A stretch of DNA of 37,055 bases from Nonomuraea cavernae (GCF_014646355.1 NZ_BMNH01000047.1:1-37055); one strand, 5' to 3'. Numbered from the stretch's first letter, positions 1-8,112 are shown. Notes: generated from the letters alone by a model not told the origin. Numbers and translations: made by a program.

Positions 1-99
1 TGGCATGGCCACCCGCTATGACAAGCTCGCCGTCCGCTACGAGGCCACACTCACCATCGCCGCCATCAACCAGTGGCTCCGCGCCTTATGAAACACGGC
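1..99 (+). mobile_element. Right-hand end of an IS5-like insertion sequence
   Basis: The first 91 bases encode the last residues of an IS5-type transposase (see the partial CDS). Only 8 bases separate its stop codon from CTAG at 100-103. IS5-group elements are known to prefer YTAR targets, so I place the element end at about 99. CTAG contains the stop codon of the convergent phosphomutase gene. The left end of the element lies outside the window, so the terminal inverted repeat cannot be checked here. Confidence 0.5.
2..91 (+). CDS. IS5-like family transposase, C-terminal fragment (cut by window edge)
   Basis: The reading frame open from base 2 encodes 29 residues containing ATRYDKLAVRYEATLTIAA, followed by a Trp-Leu-Arg-Ala-Leu end and TGA at 89-91. 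The pattern 'ATRYDK-x(4)-Y-x(3)-hydrophobic-AA' is the usual C-terminus of IS5/DDE_Tnp_1 transposases. The DDE catalytic core would lie upstream of the window. Whether the element is complete cannot be decided from this sequence. Confidence 0.7.
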   Translation, partial: GMATRYDKLAVRYEATLTIAAINQWLRAL

Positions 100-1740
100 C
101 TAGGAGCCGGACGCGAGGATGGCGTCGAGATCGGTGGTGAGGGCTGCGAGCTCGCGGGAGGCCAGGGCGCGGGCGTCGGCGACGTCGCCGGTCACCGGCA
201 CCACCACCTCCAGGTAGCACTTGAGCTTGGGCTCGGTGCCCGAGGGCCGGATCACCACCCGGGCGTCGTCCGCCAGGTGATAGCGGAGCCCGTCGGTGGC
301 AGGCAGGCCGCCGTCGCCCCTGCTCAGGTCGTCGACCGCGGTGACGGCCCGGCCGCCGAGCTCGGCCGGCGGCTCGGCGCGCAGGCGGGCCATGGCGTCG
401 GCGATCAGTGACAGGTCGTCGACCCGGAGCGAGAGCTGTGACGTGGCGTGCAGGCCGTAGCGCCTGGCCTGGTCGTCGAGCAGGTCGGCCAGTGTGCGGC
501 CGGCCTGCTTGGCCTCCGCCGCGATCGCGGCCACGGTGAGCGCGGCGCCGATGCCGTCCTTGTCGCGCACCGGCAGCCCGGCGTCGGAGCCGACGCTGTA
601 GCCGATCGCCTCCTCGTACCCGAAGACGAGGCCGGGCCCCGCCTTCATGATCCACTTGAAGCCGGTCAGGGTCTCGCCGTAGCGCACGCCGTGCGCTCGC
701 GCGATCTTGCCGAGCAGCGTCGAGGACACGATCGTGGTGGCCACCATGCGGTCGCCGGTGGTGTGCCTGATCACGTGCTCGGCCAGCAGGCCGCCCACCT
801 CGTCGCCGGTCAGCATGCGGAACGTGCCGTCGCCCAGCGACACCCCCACGGCGCACCGGTCGGCGTCGGGGTCGTTGGCCAGCACCAGGTCGGCCTTGAT
901 CTTCGCGGCGAGCGCGATGGTCAGGTCCATCGCCCCCGGCTCCTCGGGATTGGGGAAGGCGACCGTGGGGAAGTCGGGGTCGGGATCGCGCTGCTCCTCG
1001 ACCGACATCGGGCTCTCGAACCCGGCGTCCAGGAACGCGCCCGTCAGGGTGGCGCCGCCGACGCCGTGCAGCGGGGTGTAGGCGACCCGCAACTCCCGCG
1101 CCTCGCCGAGAGGCAGCGCGGTGAGGGCTTCGAGATAGTCGTCGACGATGGCGTCGCCCAGCTCGGTGAGAGTGCCGGGCCCGTCGAGCGGCAGCCGGTC
1201 GACCCGGCCCACGGCGTCGATGGCGGCGGAGATCTCGCTGTCGATCGGCGGCACGATCTGCGAGCCGTCGCCCCAGTAGACCTTGTAGCCGTTGTCCCTC
1301 GGCGGGTTGTGGCTGGCCGTGACCATCACGCCCGCGTCGGCGCCGAGCCGGTGGACGGCGAAGGCCAGCACGGGCGTCGGCAACGGGCCGGGCAGCAGCG
1401 AGACGTGCAGCCCGGCGCCGGTCAGCACGGCCGCCGTGTCACGGGCGAACACGTCGGACTTGTGCCGGGCGTCGTAGCCCACGACCACGTGCCGCCCGGG
1501 GCCCAGCACCCCGGCCAGCCCGGCGGCGGCCCGCATGACGGTGACCTGGTTCATCCGGTTGGGGCCCGCGCCCAACTCGCCCCGCAGGCCCGCGGTGCCG
1601 AACTCCAGCTTGGTGTGGAAACGCTCGCGCAGCGCGGCGAGGTCCTCGCGCTCGATCAGGCCGGACAACTCGGCCTGGGTGTCGGGGTCGGGGTCCTGGA
1701 GCAGCCAATGACGGGCCTGGCGGAGAAGATCGTCGCTCAC
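100..1740 (-). CDS. pmmB: Phosphomannomutase/phosphoglucomutase family phosphosugar mutase
   Basis: A 546-residue alpha-D-phosphohexomutase, expected to be cytosolic and to interconvert hexose 1- and 6-phosphates through a phosphoserine intermediate. The four family signatures are present in order: the active-site loop TASHNP with Ser about 143, the metal-binding NDPDADR with Asp 290/292/294, the sugar-binding GYEEAIGYS loop, and the phosphate-binding RPSGTEPK near the C-terminus. Length is normal for the family. It starts at GTG 1738-1740, which overlaps the purine nucleoside phosphorylase stop by 4 bases, so translation is probably coupled. The phosphorylase-mutase pair parallels deoD-pmmB of M. 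tuberculosis and suggests a ribose/hexose-1-phosphate salvage unit. Whether mannose, glucose or deoxyribose phosphate is preferred cannot be read from the sequence. Its stop codon lies in the presumed target site of the adjacent IS. Confidence 0.93.
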   Translation of the reverse strand: MSDDLLRQARHWLLQDPDPDTQAELSGLIEREDLAALRERFHTKLEFGTAGLRGELGAGPNRMNQVTVMRAAAGLAGVLGPGRHVVVGYDARHKSDVFARDTAAVLTGAGLHVSLLPGPLPTPVLAFAVHRLGADAGVMVTASHNPPRDNGYKVYWGDGSQIVPPIDSEISAAIDAVGRVDRLPLDGPGTLTELGDAIVDDYLEALTALPLGEARELRVAYTPLHGVGGATLTGAFLDAGFESPMSVEEQRDPDPDFPTVAFPNPEEPGAMDLTIALAAKIKADLVLANDPDADRCAVGVSLGDGTFRMLTGDEVGGLLAEHVIRHTTGDRMVATTIVSSTLLGKIARAHGVRYGETLTGFKWIMKAGPGLVFGYEEAIGYSVGSDAGLPVRDKDGIGAALTVAAIAAEAKQAGRTLADLLDDQARRYGLHATSQLSLRVDDLSLIADAMARLRAEPPAELGGRAVTAVDDLSRGDGGLPATDGLRYHLADDARVVIRPSGTEPKLKCYLEVVVPVTGDVADARALASRELAALTTDLDAILASGS

Positions 1741-2600
1741 AGCCGGTCCACGACCTTGGCCAGCAGGACGCCCATGCGGGCGGCGGTGGCGCGGCCGACC
1801 GCCAGGACCTCCTCGTGGTCGAGCACCTCACCGCCCAGACCGGCCGCCGGGTTGGTGACCAGCGAGAGGCCGAGGACGTCGAGGCCGGCCTCACGGGCGG
1901 CGATGGCCTCCAGCACCGTGGACATGCCGATCAGGTCGCCGCCGAACGTGCGCAGCATCTGGATCTCGGCGGGCGTCTCGTAGGTCGGGCCGCGGAAGGC
2001 GACGTAGACGCCCTCGGCGAGGCTCGGGTCGACCTCGTGCACGAGCGCGCGCAGCCGCCGGGAGTAGACCTCGGTGAGGTCGATGAACGTGGTGCCGGTG
2101 ATCGGGTTGGCGCCGGTCAGGTTGATGTGGTCGCTGATCAGCACCGGGTCGCCGACCTGCTGGGTCTCGGGGCGCAGGCCGCCGGCCGCGTTGGTGAGCA
2201 CGATCGTGCGGACTCCCGCGGCGGCGGCCGTGCGCACGCCGTGGACGACCGCCTCGGGGCCGTGCCCCTCGTAGAGGTGGCTGCGGCCGAGGAAGACGAG
2301 CGCGTGCCGCCCGCCGTCGGTGCGCACGACCCGGATCCGGCCACCGTGCCCGGCCACGGCGGGCGCCGAGAAGCCCGGCAGGTCGGTGAAGGGGATCTCG
2401 GCGACCGTCCGCCCGAGCGCGTCGGCGGCCGGGACCCACCCGGAGCCCATGACGAGGGCGACGTCGAAGGTGTCGTGACCGGCGGCGCTCCTCAGCGCGC
2501 CGGCGGCCTCCTGGGCCAGGGAGTAGGCGTCGTTGCTCACGTCGAGATCGCTCACGTCGGGGTCGCTCACGTCGAGATCGCTCACGTCGGGGGTATTCAC
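1737..2600 (-). CDS. punA: Purine nucleoside phosphorylase (trimeric PNP/MTAP type)
   Basis: Phosphorolyses purine (deoxy)nucleosides to base plus (deoxy)ribose-1-phosphate. The sequence shows the phosphate-binding GSGWVPAADALG, then LGRSHLYEGH, TNAAGGLRP, SDHINLTG and the base-binding YETPAEIQMLRTFGGDLIGMST region typical of low-molecular-mass trimeric PNPs. The product phosphate sugar could feed the coupled downstream mutase. The first 20 codons are unusual: a 15-bp unit repeats and places in-frame GTG codons at residues 6, 11, 16 and 21. The family normally starts close to 'ND-Y-LAQEAA', so GTG 2538-2540 is a credible alternative start. No clear Shine-Dalgarno separates the candidates. GTG 2600 follows the M20 peptidase stop by one base. 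Confidence 0.93.
   Translation of the reverse strand: MNTPDVSDLDVSDPDVSDLDVSNDAYSLAQEAAGALRSAAGHDTFDVALVMGSGWVPAADALGRTVAEIPFTDLPGFSAPAVAGHGGRIRVVRTDGGRHALVFLGRSHLYEGHGPEAVVHGVRTAAAAGVRTIVLTNAAGGLRPETQQVGDPVLISDHINLTGANPITGTTFIDLTEVYSRRLRALVHEVDPSLAEGVYVAFRGPTYETPAEIQMLRTFGGDLIGMSTVLEAIAAREAGLDVLGLSLVTNPAAGLGGEVLDHEEVLAVGRATAARMGVLLAKVVDRL
2525..2600 (-). repeat. 15-bp tandem repeat at the PNP start, containing five in-frame GTG codons
   Basis: On the minus strand a 15-bp unit of the form GACGTGAGCGAYCYC is repeated about four times at the beginning of the PNP gene and encodes DVSDL/P units. Each copy provides an in-frame GTG, spaced 15 bases apart, ahead of the conserved start of the enzyme. 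Copies differ at one or two positions, suggesting slippage-type expansion. The exact ends are approximate. Confidence 0.75.
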
Positions 2601-2601
2601 G

Positions 2602-3906
2602 TCAGTAGTCTAGGAGCAGCCTGTCGAGCACCCGCACCCCGAACTGAAGCGCCTCGACCGGCACCCGCTCGTCCACGCCGTGGAACATCGAGGCGAAGTC
2701 CATGCCGGCCGGCAGCCGCAGCGGCACGAACCCGAACCCCCGCACACCCAGGTCGGCGAAGAACGTCTTGTTGTCGGTGCCGCCCGACATGCAGTAGGGG
2801 ATGGCCCGCGCGGTGGGGTCCTCCGCCTTCAGCGCCGCGATCATCGACTCGACCAAAGCGCCGTCGAACGTGGTCTCCAGCGCGATGTCGTGGTGCACGA
2901 ACTCCCGGCGGACCTTGGGCCCGATCAACGAGTCGACGGTCTTGAAGAAGTCGTCCTCGTGCCCGGGCAGGAAGCGCCCGTCGACCACGGCCGCGGCCTG
3001 GCCGGGGATCACGTTGGACTTGTAGCCGGCGTCGAGCTGGGTGGGGTTGGCCGTGTGGTGCAGCGTGGCGCCGACGAAGCGGACCAGCGGCCCGATCCGC
3101 TCCAGGATCGGCTCGGGAGCGTCCTCGTCGAACGGGATGCCGAAGGCGTCGGCGACCTCGGTCAGGAACCGGCGCACGGTCGGGGTGAGCGTGGTCGGCC
3201 AGTCGTGGGCGCCCACGCGGGCCACCGCCCTGGCGATCTCGGTGACCGCGTTGTCGGAGTTGAGCATCGAGCCGTGCCCGGCCGTGCCGTCGGCGACGAG
3301 CCTCATCCAGGCCAGGCCCTTCTGCGCGGTCTCGATCAGGTAGAGCCGCAGCGACGGGTCGACCTCCAGGGAGTAGCCGCCGACCTCGCTGATCGCCTCG
3401 GTGACGCCCTCGAACAGCTCGGGGTGGTGCGCGGTCAGGTGCTTGGCGCCGTACGTGCCGCCCGCCTCCTCGTCGGCCAGCCAGGCGAAGACCAGGTCGC
3501 GGCGCGGCCGGCGGCCCTCGCGGGTGAGCTGCCGCAGCACGGCCAGCATCATCGCGTCCATGTCCTTCATGTCCACCGCGCCCCGGCCCCAGATGTAGCC
3601 GTCGCGCACCTCGCCCGCGAACGGGTCGACCGACCAGTCGGCCGCGTTGGCCGGCACCACGTCGAGGTGGCCGTGCACGAGCAGCGCGGGGAGCGACGGG
3701 TCGGTGCCCTCGACGCGGGTGATCACGTTGCCCCGGCCGGGCGCGCTCTCGATGTAGGTGGACTCGATGCCCACCTCGGCCAGCCTGGCCATGACGACCT
3801 CGGCGGCGGCGCGCTCACCGGGGCCGCTGCCGTCGCCGTAGTTGCTGCTGTCGACGCGGATCAGCTCGACGCAGAGCTCCGCGACTTCCTTCTCGGCTGG
3901 GGTCAT
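2602..3906 (-). CDS. M20/M25/M40 family zinc metallopeptidase
   Basis: A 434-residue cytosolic amidohydrolase of the M20 (ArgE/DapE/CPG2/aminoacylase) family. Visible metal and catalytic motifs are VHGHLDVVP (His80, Asp82), WGRGAVDMKD (Asp112), LADEEAGG (Glu146 catalytic, Glu147 ligand), and C-terminal MSGGTDNKTF and FHGVDERVPVE. The last of these supplies a His ligand. ATG 3904-3906 is chosen because it overlaps the upstream Lrp gene stop as ATGA and gives the normal family start; the open frame extends much further upstream but over the Lrp gene. The substrate (a dipeptide, N-acyl amino acid or similar) cannot be specified. Coupling to an Lrp-type regulator fits amino-acid or peptide catabolism. 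Confidence 0.92.
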   Translation of the reverse strand: MTPAEKEVAELCVELIRVDSSNYGDGSGPGERAAAEVVMARLAEVGIESTYIESAPGRGNVITRVEGTDPSLPALLVHGHLDVVPANAADWSVDPFAGEVRDGYIWGRGAVDMKDMDAMMLAVLRQLTREGRRPRRDLVFAWLADEEAGGTYGAKHLTAHHPELFEGVTEAISEVGGYSLEVDPSLRLYLIETAQKGLAWMRLVADGTAGHGSMLNSDNAVTEIARAVARVGAHDWPTTLTPTVRRFLTEVADAFGIPFDEDAPEPILERIGPLVRFVGATLHHTANPTQLDAGYKSNVIPGQAAAVVDGRFLPGHEDDFFKTVDSLIGPKVRREFVHHDIALETTFDGALVESMIAALKAEDPTARAIPYCMSGGTDNKTFFADLGVRGFGFVPLRLPAGMDFASMFHGVDERVPVEALQFGVRVLDRLLLDY

Positions 3907-4880
3907 GGTGTCTTCTCCAGGGTGAGCATGCCGGACTTGTGTAGATGGCCGCGTTTGTAGGCACGGGTGATGAGGGTGACGTCGAGGTCGGTGACCTCGT
4001 CGAGCGGGCCGACGACATCGGACAGGAAACGGTACAGGTCGGCCTCGTGCGGCACGGCCACCTGGGCGATCATGGAGTGGGTGCCGGTCGTCGCGGCGCA
4101 GTAGCGGACGTTCGGGTGGGCCGCCAGCGTCTGGCCGACCCGGTCGAGCCCGTGGGGGCGGACCTTGAGCCAGAGCTTGGCCTCGACCGCCAGGCCGAGC
4201 AGGGCGGGCTCCGCCTCGGCCCGGAGGAGCAGCAGCCGCCGGTCGAGCAGCGAGGTCACCCGCCTGCGGGCCGTCGGCACCGAGATGTCCAGCCGCTCGG
4301 CGATCGCGGTGAAGGGGATCCTGCCGTCGGCCACCAGCAGCTCGGCGATCTCCCGCTCCATCGGCGACAGACCGTCCTGGTCGGGCAGCGGACCGGCGGG
4401 GGCCGGTCGCAGCTCGGCCGCCTCCTGCTCGGTCAGGTAGGGGGCGTGCCACTCGGCCACGGTCATGAACGTGCGCAGCACGACCTGGGTGCGGGTGCAC
4501 AGGACGCCGTCGAGGTCGCCGATCTGGGTGGACAGGATGTCGTCCAGGGCCTCACGCGTGGGGGACACCAGCTCGCAGCCGACGTCGGCGGCGCCGGTCA
4601 GTGAGTAGACCGACCGGGTGTCGGGCCTCCCGGCCAGCGACTCGGCGACCTGCCCGGCCGTGCCGGGGCGGACCTGTACGTGCAGGTGGACGGGACGTCC
4701 GTGACCGGTGCGCAGGTCGTCGTAGATGGCCGTGACGCGCACCACGCCGTCGGCGATCAGCCGCTGCAGCCGGCGCGCGACGGTGCGCTCGTGCTCGCCG
4801 ACCACCCTGCCGATCTCACCCCATGACGCGCGCGGGCTCACCTGGAGGGCCGCGACGAGTCGCCGGTCGAGAACGTCCAC
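3903..4880 (-). CDS. Lrp/AsnC family transcriptional regulator, double-length
   Basis: A 325-residue regulator with two Lrp/AsnC units in tandem, a form common in actinobacteria. The first helix-turn-helix is at residues 1-50 (LDRRLVAAL...SWGEIGRVVGEHERTVARRLQRL), followed by an AsnC-type ligand/dimer domain. The second is near residues 170-225 (MEREIAELLVADGRIPFTAIAERL...TARRRVTSLL), followed by a second ligand domain. GTG 4878-4880 is chosen because it begins directly at the first helix; the frame is open to 5027 but that extension covers the opposite promoter and the transporter start. It is divergent from the broken transporter and coupled to the M20 gene, so it probably controls both, perhaps in response to an amino acid. 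Confidence 0.9.
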   Translation of the reverse strand: MDVLDRRLVAALQVSPRASWGEIGRVVGEHERTVARRLQRLIADGVVRVTAIYDDLRTGHGRPVHLHVQVRPGTAGQVAESLAGRPDTRSVYSLTGAADVGCELVSPTREALDDILSTQIGDLDGVLCTRTQVVLRTFMTVAEWHAPYLTEQEAAELRPAPAGPLPDQDGLSPMEREIAELLVADGRIPFTAIAERLDISVPTARRRVTSLLDRRLLLLRAEAEPALLGLAVEAKLWLKVRPHGLDRVGQTLAAHPNVRYCAATTGTHSMIAQVAVPHEADLYRFLSDVVGPLDEVTDLDVTLITRAYKRGHLHKSGMLTLEKTP

Positions 4881-4989
4881 GGAACGCCGTTTCTGTGACT
4901 GATTCGAGAACCGAGCTGTGGGTATCTGACCGCTTCGGTCAGCGACTGAACAGTAAGTCACCACCGTACCTGTCAGCAAAGGAGCTCCC
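4881..4989. promoter_or_regulatory. Divergent promoter region between Lrp regulator and MFS transporter
   Basis: A 109-bp gap between divergent starts. On the plus strand AAAGGAG at 4978-4984 precedes GTG 4990 with good spacing. The inferred role is to hold both promoters and the Lrp operator. I do not see a convincing palindromic Lrp box or standard -10/-35 pair. Confidence 0.5.
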
Positions 4990-6064
4990 GTGGCGCCCCC
5001 TCCCGTCGCGCAGGCACCGATCGGCATCCCCCGCAGCCGCGTCCGTCAGCTCATGGCGGCGAGCGTCGGCAATGTCGTCGAGTGGTTCGACTGGTATGCC
5101 TACAGCTTCCTCACCGTCTACTTCGCCGAGCAGATCTTCCCGACCCAGGGCGGCAGCAGCCTGGTCCCGGTGCTGAGCGCGTTCGCCGTCTTCGCCGTGG
5201 GGTTCTTCATGCGCCCGCTGGGCGGGCTGCTGGTCGGCGCGTTCGCCGACCGCTTCGGCCGCAAGGCCGCGATGACCTTCACGATCATGCTGATGGGCGG
5301 CGGCTCGCTGCTGCTCGCCGTCACCCCCACCTGACGCGTACGGCTGGCGCGTCGCGTTCGTGTTCGGCGCGGTCATCAGCCTGGTCGGCCTGTGGATCCG
5401 CCGAGGCGCCGAGGAGACCAGCACGGTGGCCACGGACATCCGGGTGGGCAGGGCCGAACGCCCCGGCCTGTTCGACTTCCTGATCCACTACCCGACCAAG
5501 GCCGCGCTGATCGTCGGCATCACGGTGGCGGGCACCGTCGCCTACTACACGTGGACCACGTTCCTGCCGACCTACGCGCAGCAGAACGTGGGCTTCGACA
5601 AGGCCGACTCGCTCACCGTCGGCACGATTTCGCTGGTCTTCTTCATGGTGCTGCAGCCGCTGCTCGGCATGCTGTCGGACCGGGTCGGGCGCCGGCCCAT
5701 GCTGATCACCTTCGGGCTGGGCTTCACGCTGCTGCCGGTGCCGCTGCTCGGCCTGCTGACCGACTCCTTCGGCAGCCTGCTGCTCGTCCAGTGCGTCGGC
5801 ATGGTCTTCCTCGGCTGCTTCACGTCGATCTCGGCCGCGGTCAACTCGGAGCTCTTCCCGACCCGGGTGCGGGCCGCCGGCGCGGGCTTCCCGTACTCGC
5901 TGACCGTCGCGATCTTCGGTGGCACCGCGCCGCTCATCGGCACGGCGCTGAAGGACGCCGGCGAAGCCGGGCTCTTCCCGTGGTACATGTCGGCGCTGGC
6001 GCTGATCTCCACGCTCGTCTACGTCTTCGCCCTGAAGGAGACGAAGGACCTGCCGTTGCGCTAG
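4990..6064 (+). pseudogene. MFS transporter of the metabolite:H+ symporter (MHS) type, broken by internal deletion and frameshift
   Basis: The N-terminal part (4990-5334, frame 1) carries the MHS signature GNVVEWFDWYAY and the loop motif FADRFGRKAA, and stops at TGA 5332-5334 just after LLLAVTPT. The C-terminal part continues in another frame: DAYGWRVAFVFGAVISLVG can be read from 5333 and runs to 6064, with the second MFS loop DRVGRRPM. Intact family members have roughly 80-100 more residues (about TM3 to TM5) between these blocks. This is therefore a deletion plus a frame change, not a simple sequencing indel. Proline/betaine, shikimate or alpha-ketoglutarate transporters belong to this family; the original substrate is unknown. 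The two stops at 6062-6064 (+) and 6061-6063 (-) share the palindrome CTAG. Confidence 0.85.
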
Positions 6065-6513
6065 TCGCCGAGCGACTTGCAGGGGCGTCCCCGCAGCTCC
6101 TTGACGTAGTCGTCGGGGGCGCCCGCCCGCTCGGCCGCGTCGGCCAGGATGCCCAGGTAGCGGGCGGAGGGCAGGCCGCCCTCGTAGCCGTCGAGCACGT
6201 AGAACCAGGCCACCTGGTCGCCCTCAAGGGTCTGCACCCGCAGCCGCACCTTGTGGTGGAGGCCGCGGGCCGCGCCCTCCCACTGGTCGAGCGAGTGCTC
6301 GTCCCACTCGGGCACGTCGTAGAGGACGACGAAGACGTGCTCGTCGGGATCTTCGACGATGGTGGCCATCGCGCCTTCCCAGCCGATGTCCTCCCCGCCG
6401 AACGTCAGGCGCCAGCCCTGCAGCCAGCCGACGTCACGCATCGGAGAGTGCGGAGCGCGCATGGCCATCTGCTCCGGGTCCATGTTGCTGCCGTAGGCGG
6501 CGTAGACAGGCAC
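6061..6513 (-). CDS. Gamma-glutamylcyclotransferase-like (GGCT/AIG2 fold) protein
   Basis: A 150-residue protein beginning VPVYAAYGSNM. YGSNM is the substrate-binding loop at the start of GGCT/BtrG-like cyclotransferases, and WEGA(A/M) segments and DVPEWDEHSLDQWEG follow as expected, with a conserved acidic region. GTG 6511-6513 is chosen because the family starts 3-6 residues before YGSN; the longer frame to 6606 has no homologous residues and overlaps lpdA. A TACTCT sequence about 8 bases before the GTG could be a -10 element for a leaderless mRNA. The family can release 5-oxoproline from gamma-glutamyl compounds, but the substrate of this actinobacterial group is not established. Divergent from lpdA with a 73-bp gap. 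Confidence 0.8.
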   Translation of the reverse strand: MPVYAAYGSNMDPEQMAMRAPHSPMRDVGWLQGWRLTFGGEDIGWEGAMATIVEDPDEHVFVVLYDVPEWDEHSLDQWEGAARGLHHKVRLRVQTLEGDQVAWFYVLDGYEGGLPSARYLGILADAAERAGAPDDYVKELRGRPCKSLGD

Positions 6514-6586
6514 AGCAGACAAGAGTAGCGCGCGGTCGGCCGCCCCGTTTCTCCAGCGGGTCGAGGCATGCGGGAGAATGGGACGC

Positions 6587-7975
6587 GTGACGAGGATTGT
6601 GATCATCGGCGGCGGACCAGGCGGCTACGAGGCGGCGCTGGTGGCCGCGCAGTTGGGCGCGCAGGTCACGATGGTCGAGCAGGACGGCCCTGGCGGGGCG
6701 TGCGTGCTGACCGACTGCGTGCCGTCCAAGACGCTGATCGCCACCTCGGTCCGCAAGCAGGCGCTGCTCGACGCCTCCTCGCTGGGTGTCGCGTTCTCCG
6801 GTGGAGGCGACGGCGACATCGGCGTGGCGACCGTGGATCTGCCGCTGGTCAACAAGCGGGTCAAGGAGCTGGCCCAGGCCCAGTCGGCCGACATCGCGAC
6901 CAGGGTCGCCGCCGAGGGCGTCGAGATCGTCAACGCGCGCGGCCGGCTGGTCGACCCGCAGGTGGTCAGGGCGGGCGACCGGACGATCCGGGCCGACGTG
7001 GTGCTCGTGGCCACCGGCGCCACGCCGCGCGTCCTGCCGGGCGCCGAGCCCGACGGCGAACGCATCCTCAACTGGCGCCAGCTCTACGACCTCGACGAGC
7101 TGCCCGAGCACCTGATCGTGGTCGGTTCCGGCGTCACCGGCGCGGAGTTCGCCGGCGCCTACCGTTCGCTCGGGGCCGAGGTGACGCTCGTCTCCAGCCG
7201 CGACCGGATGATGCCCAACGAGGACGCCGACGGCGCGGAGGTGCTCGAAGAGGTCTACCGCCGCCGCGGCATGAACGTCATGGGCCGCTCGCGCGCCTCC
7301 TCCGTCAAGCGCACCGCCGACGGCGTCGTGGTGACGCTCGAGGACGGCCGCACGGCCGAGGGCTCCCACGCGCTGATGACGGTCGGCATGGTGCCCAACA
7401 CCGGCGGCATCGGGCTGGAGGAGGCCGGGGTGCAGCTCGACCGCCAGGGCTTCGTCAAGGTCGACAAGGTCTCGCGCACCTCCGCCCCCGGCGTCTACGC
7501 CGCGGGCGACTGCACCGGCGTGCTCATGCTCGCCTCGGTCGCCGCCATGCAGGGCCGCATCGCCGTCTGGCACGCGCTCGGCGAGGCCGTCCAGCCGCTC
7601 CGGCTGGCCACGGTCGCCTCCAACATCTTCACCGACCCCGAGATCGCGGCCGTCGGTGTGGCGCAGCGGGCCATCGAGGCGGGCGAGATCGAGGCCAACG
7701 TGGTCAAGTTGCCGCTGGCGACCAACGCCCGGGCCAAGATGCAGGGCTTCAACGACGGCTTCGTCAAGCTCTTCTGCCGGCCCAACACCGGCATCGTGCT
7801 CGGCGGCGTCGTGGTGGCGCCCCGGGCTTCGGAGCTGATCCTGGCGGTCTCGGTCGCGGTCCAGCAGCGCCTGACCGTCGACCAGCTCGCCCACACGTTC
7901 GCGGTCTACCCGTCGCTCTCCGGCTCCATCACCGAGGCCGCCCGCCGCCTCATGCAGCCCGAAGCGGCCCTCTGA
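6587..7975 (+). CDS. lpdA: NAD(P)H-quinone dehydrogenase / dihydrolipoamide dehydrogenase-like flavoprotein LpdA
   Basis: A pyridine-nucleotide disulfide oxidoreductase. Features in order: FAD-binding IVIIGGGPGGYEAA at the N-terminus, a redox-site region GGACVLTDCVPSK, NAD(P)-binding VVGSGVTGAEFAGAY, FAD contact GVYAAGDCTG, and a C-terminal dimerisation domain. It resembles M. tuberculosis LpdA (Rv3303c), a quinone-reducing family member rather than a true E3. Here both Cys of the CxxxxC pair are present (Cys42 and Cys47 counting from ATG 6578), whereas Rv3303c lacks the first. The C-terminal catalytic His-Pro is replaced by Tyr-Pro in HTFAVYPSLSG. GTG 6587 gives the family start VTRIVIIGGG and has GGGAG about 10 bases upstream; ATG 6578 is the alternative. 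Confidence 0.9.
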   Translation: MTRIVIIGGGPGGYEAALVAAQLGAQVTMVEQDGPGGACVLTDCVPSKTLIATSVRKQALLDASSLGVAFSGGGDGDIGVATVDLPLVNKRVKELAQAQSADIATRVAAEGVEIVNARGRLVDPQVVRAGDRTIRADVVLVATGATPRVLPGAEPDGERILNWRQLYDLDELPEHLIVVGSGVTGAEFAGAYRSLGAEVTLVSSRDRMMPNEDADGAEVLEEVYRRRGMNVMGRSRASSVKRTADGVVVTLEDGRTAEGSHALMTVGMVPNTGGIGLEEAGVQLDRQGFVKVDKVSRTSAPGVYAAGDCTGVLMLASVAAMQGRIAVWHALGEAVQPLRLATVASNIFTDPEIAAVGVAQRAIEAGEIEANVVKLPLATNARAKMQGFNDGFVKLFCRPNTGIVLGGVVVAPRASELILAVSVAVQQRLTVDQLAHTFAVYPSLSGSITEAARRLMQPEAAL

Positions 7976-8017
7976 CCTCCCCTTTTCCGTACGGCACGTC
8001 CCGCGCGCAGGCTCTTC

Positions 8018-8049
8018 GCCACCGTCGCCACCGTCGCCACCGTCGCCAA
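8018..8049 (+). repeat. 9-bp tandem repeat (CACCGTCGC unit, about 3.5 copies)
   Basis: Directly visible in the gap between lpdA and the next convergent gene: the unit CACCGTCGC is iterated just upstream of the terminator hairpin. No function is evident; slippage is the likely origin. Confidence 0.8.
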
Positions 8050-8066
8050 CGGCTCACAACGGCGAA

Positions 8067-8094
8067 GGGCGCGCTCCCCGAAGGGAACGCGCCC
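8067..8094. terminator. Bidirectional terminator hairpin between lpdA and the convergent 8113-9471 gene
   Basis: GGGCGCG at 8067-8073 pairs with CGCGCCC at 8088-8094, and TCCC/GGGA pairs inside. It lies between convergent stop codons, 19 bases from the minus-strand stop. No U-tract is evident, as is common in high-GC actinobacteria. Confidence 0.75.
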
Positions 8095-8112
8095 GGTCGT
8101 CAGGGCGGGGGA

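Noticed and set aside
448..1983. Long plus-strand open frame opposite the mutase and PNP genes
   Set aside because: Composition is that of a high-GC antisense shadow (runs of Gly/Ala/Val/Arg/His) with no motif. The minus-strand genes account for the sequence with clear enzyme signatures.
3904..4500. N-terminal extension of the M20 peptidase frame
   Set aside because: The extra residues lie entirely over the Lrp gene and have no M20 similarity. The ATGA overlap at 3903-3906 gives a better start.
7990..8050. CRISPR-like array suggested by short repeats after lpdA
   Set aside because: The 9-bp units are directly adjacent with no spacers; this is a simple tandem repeat.
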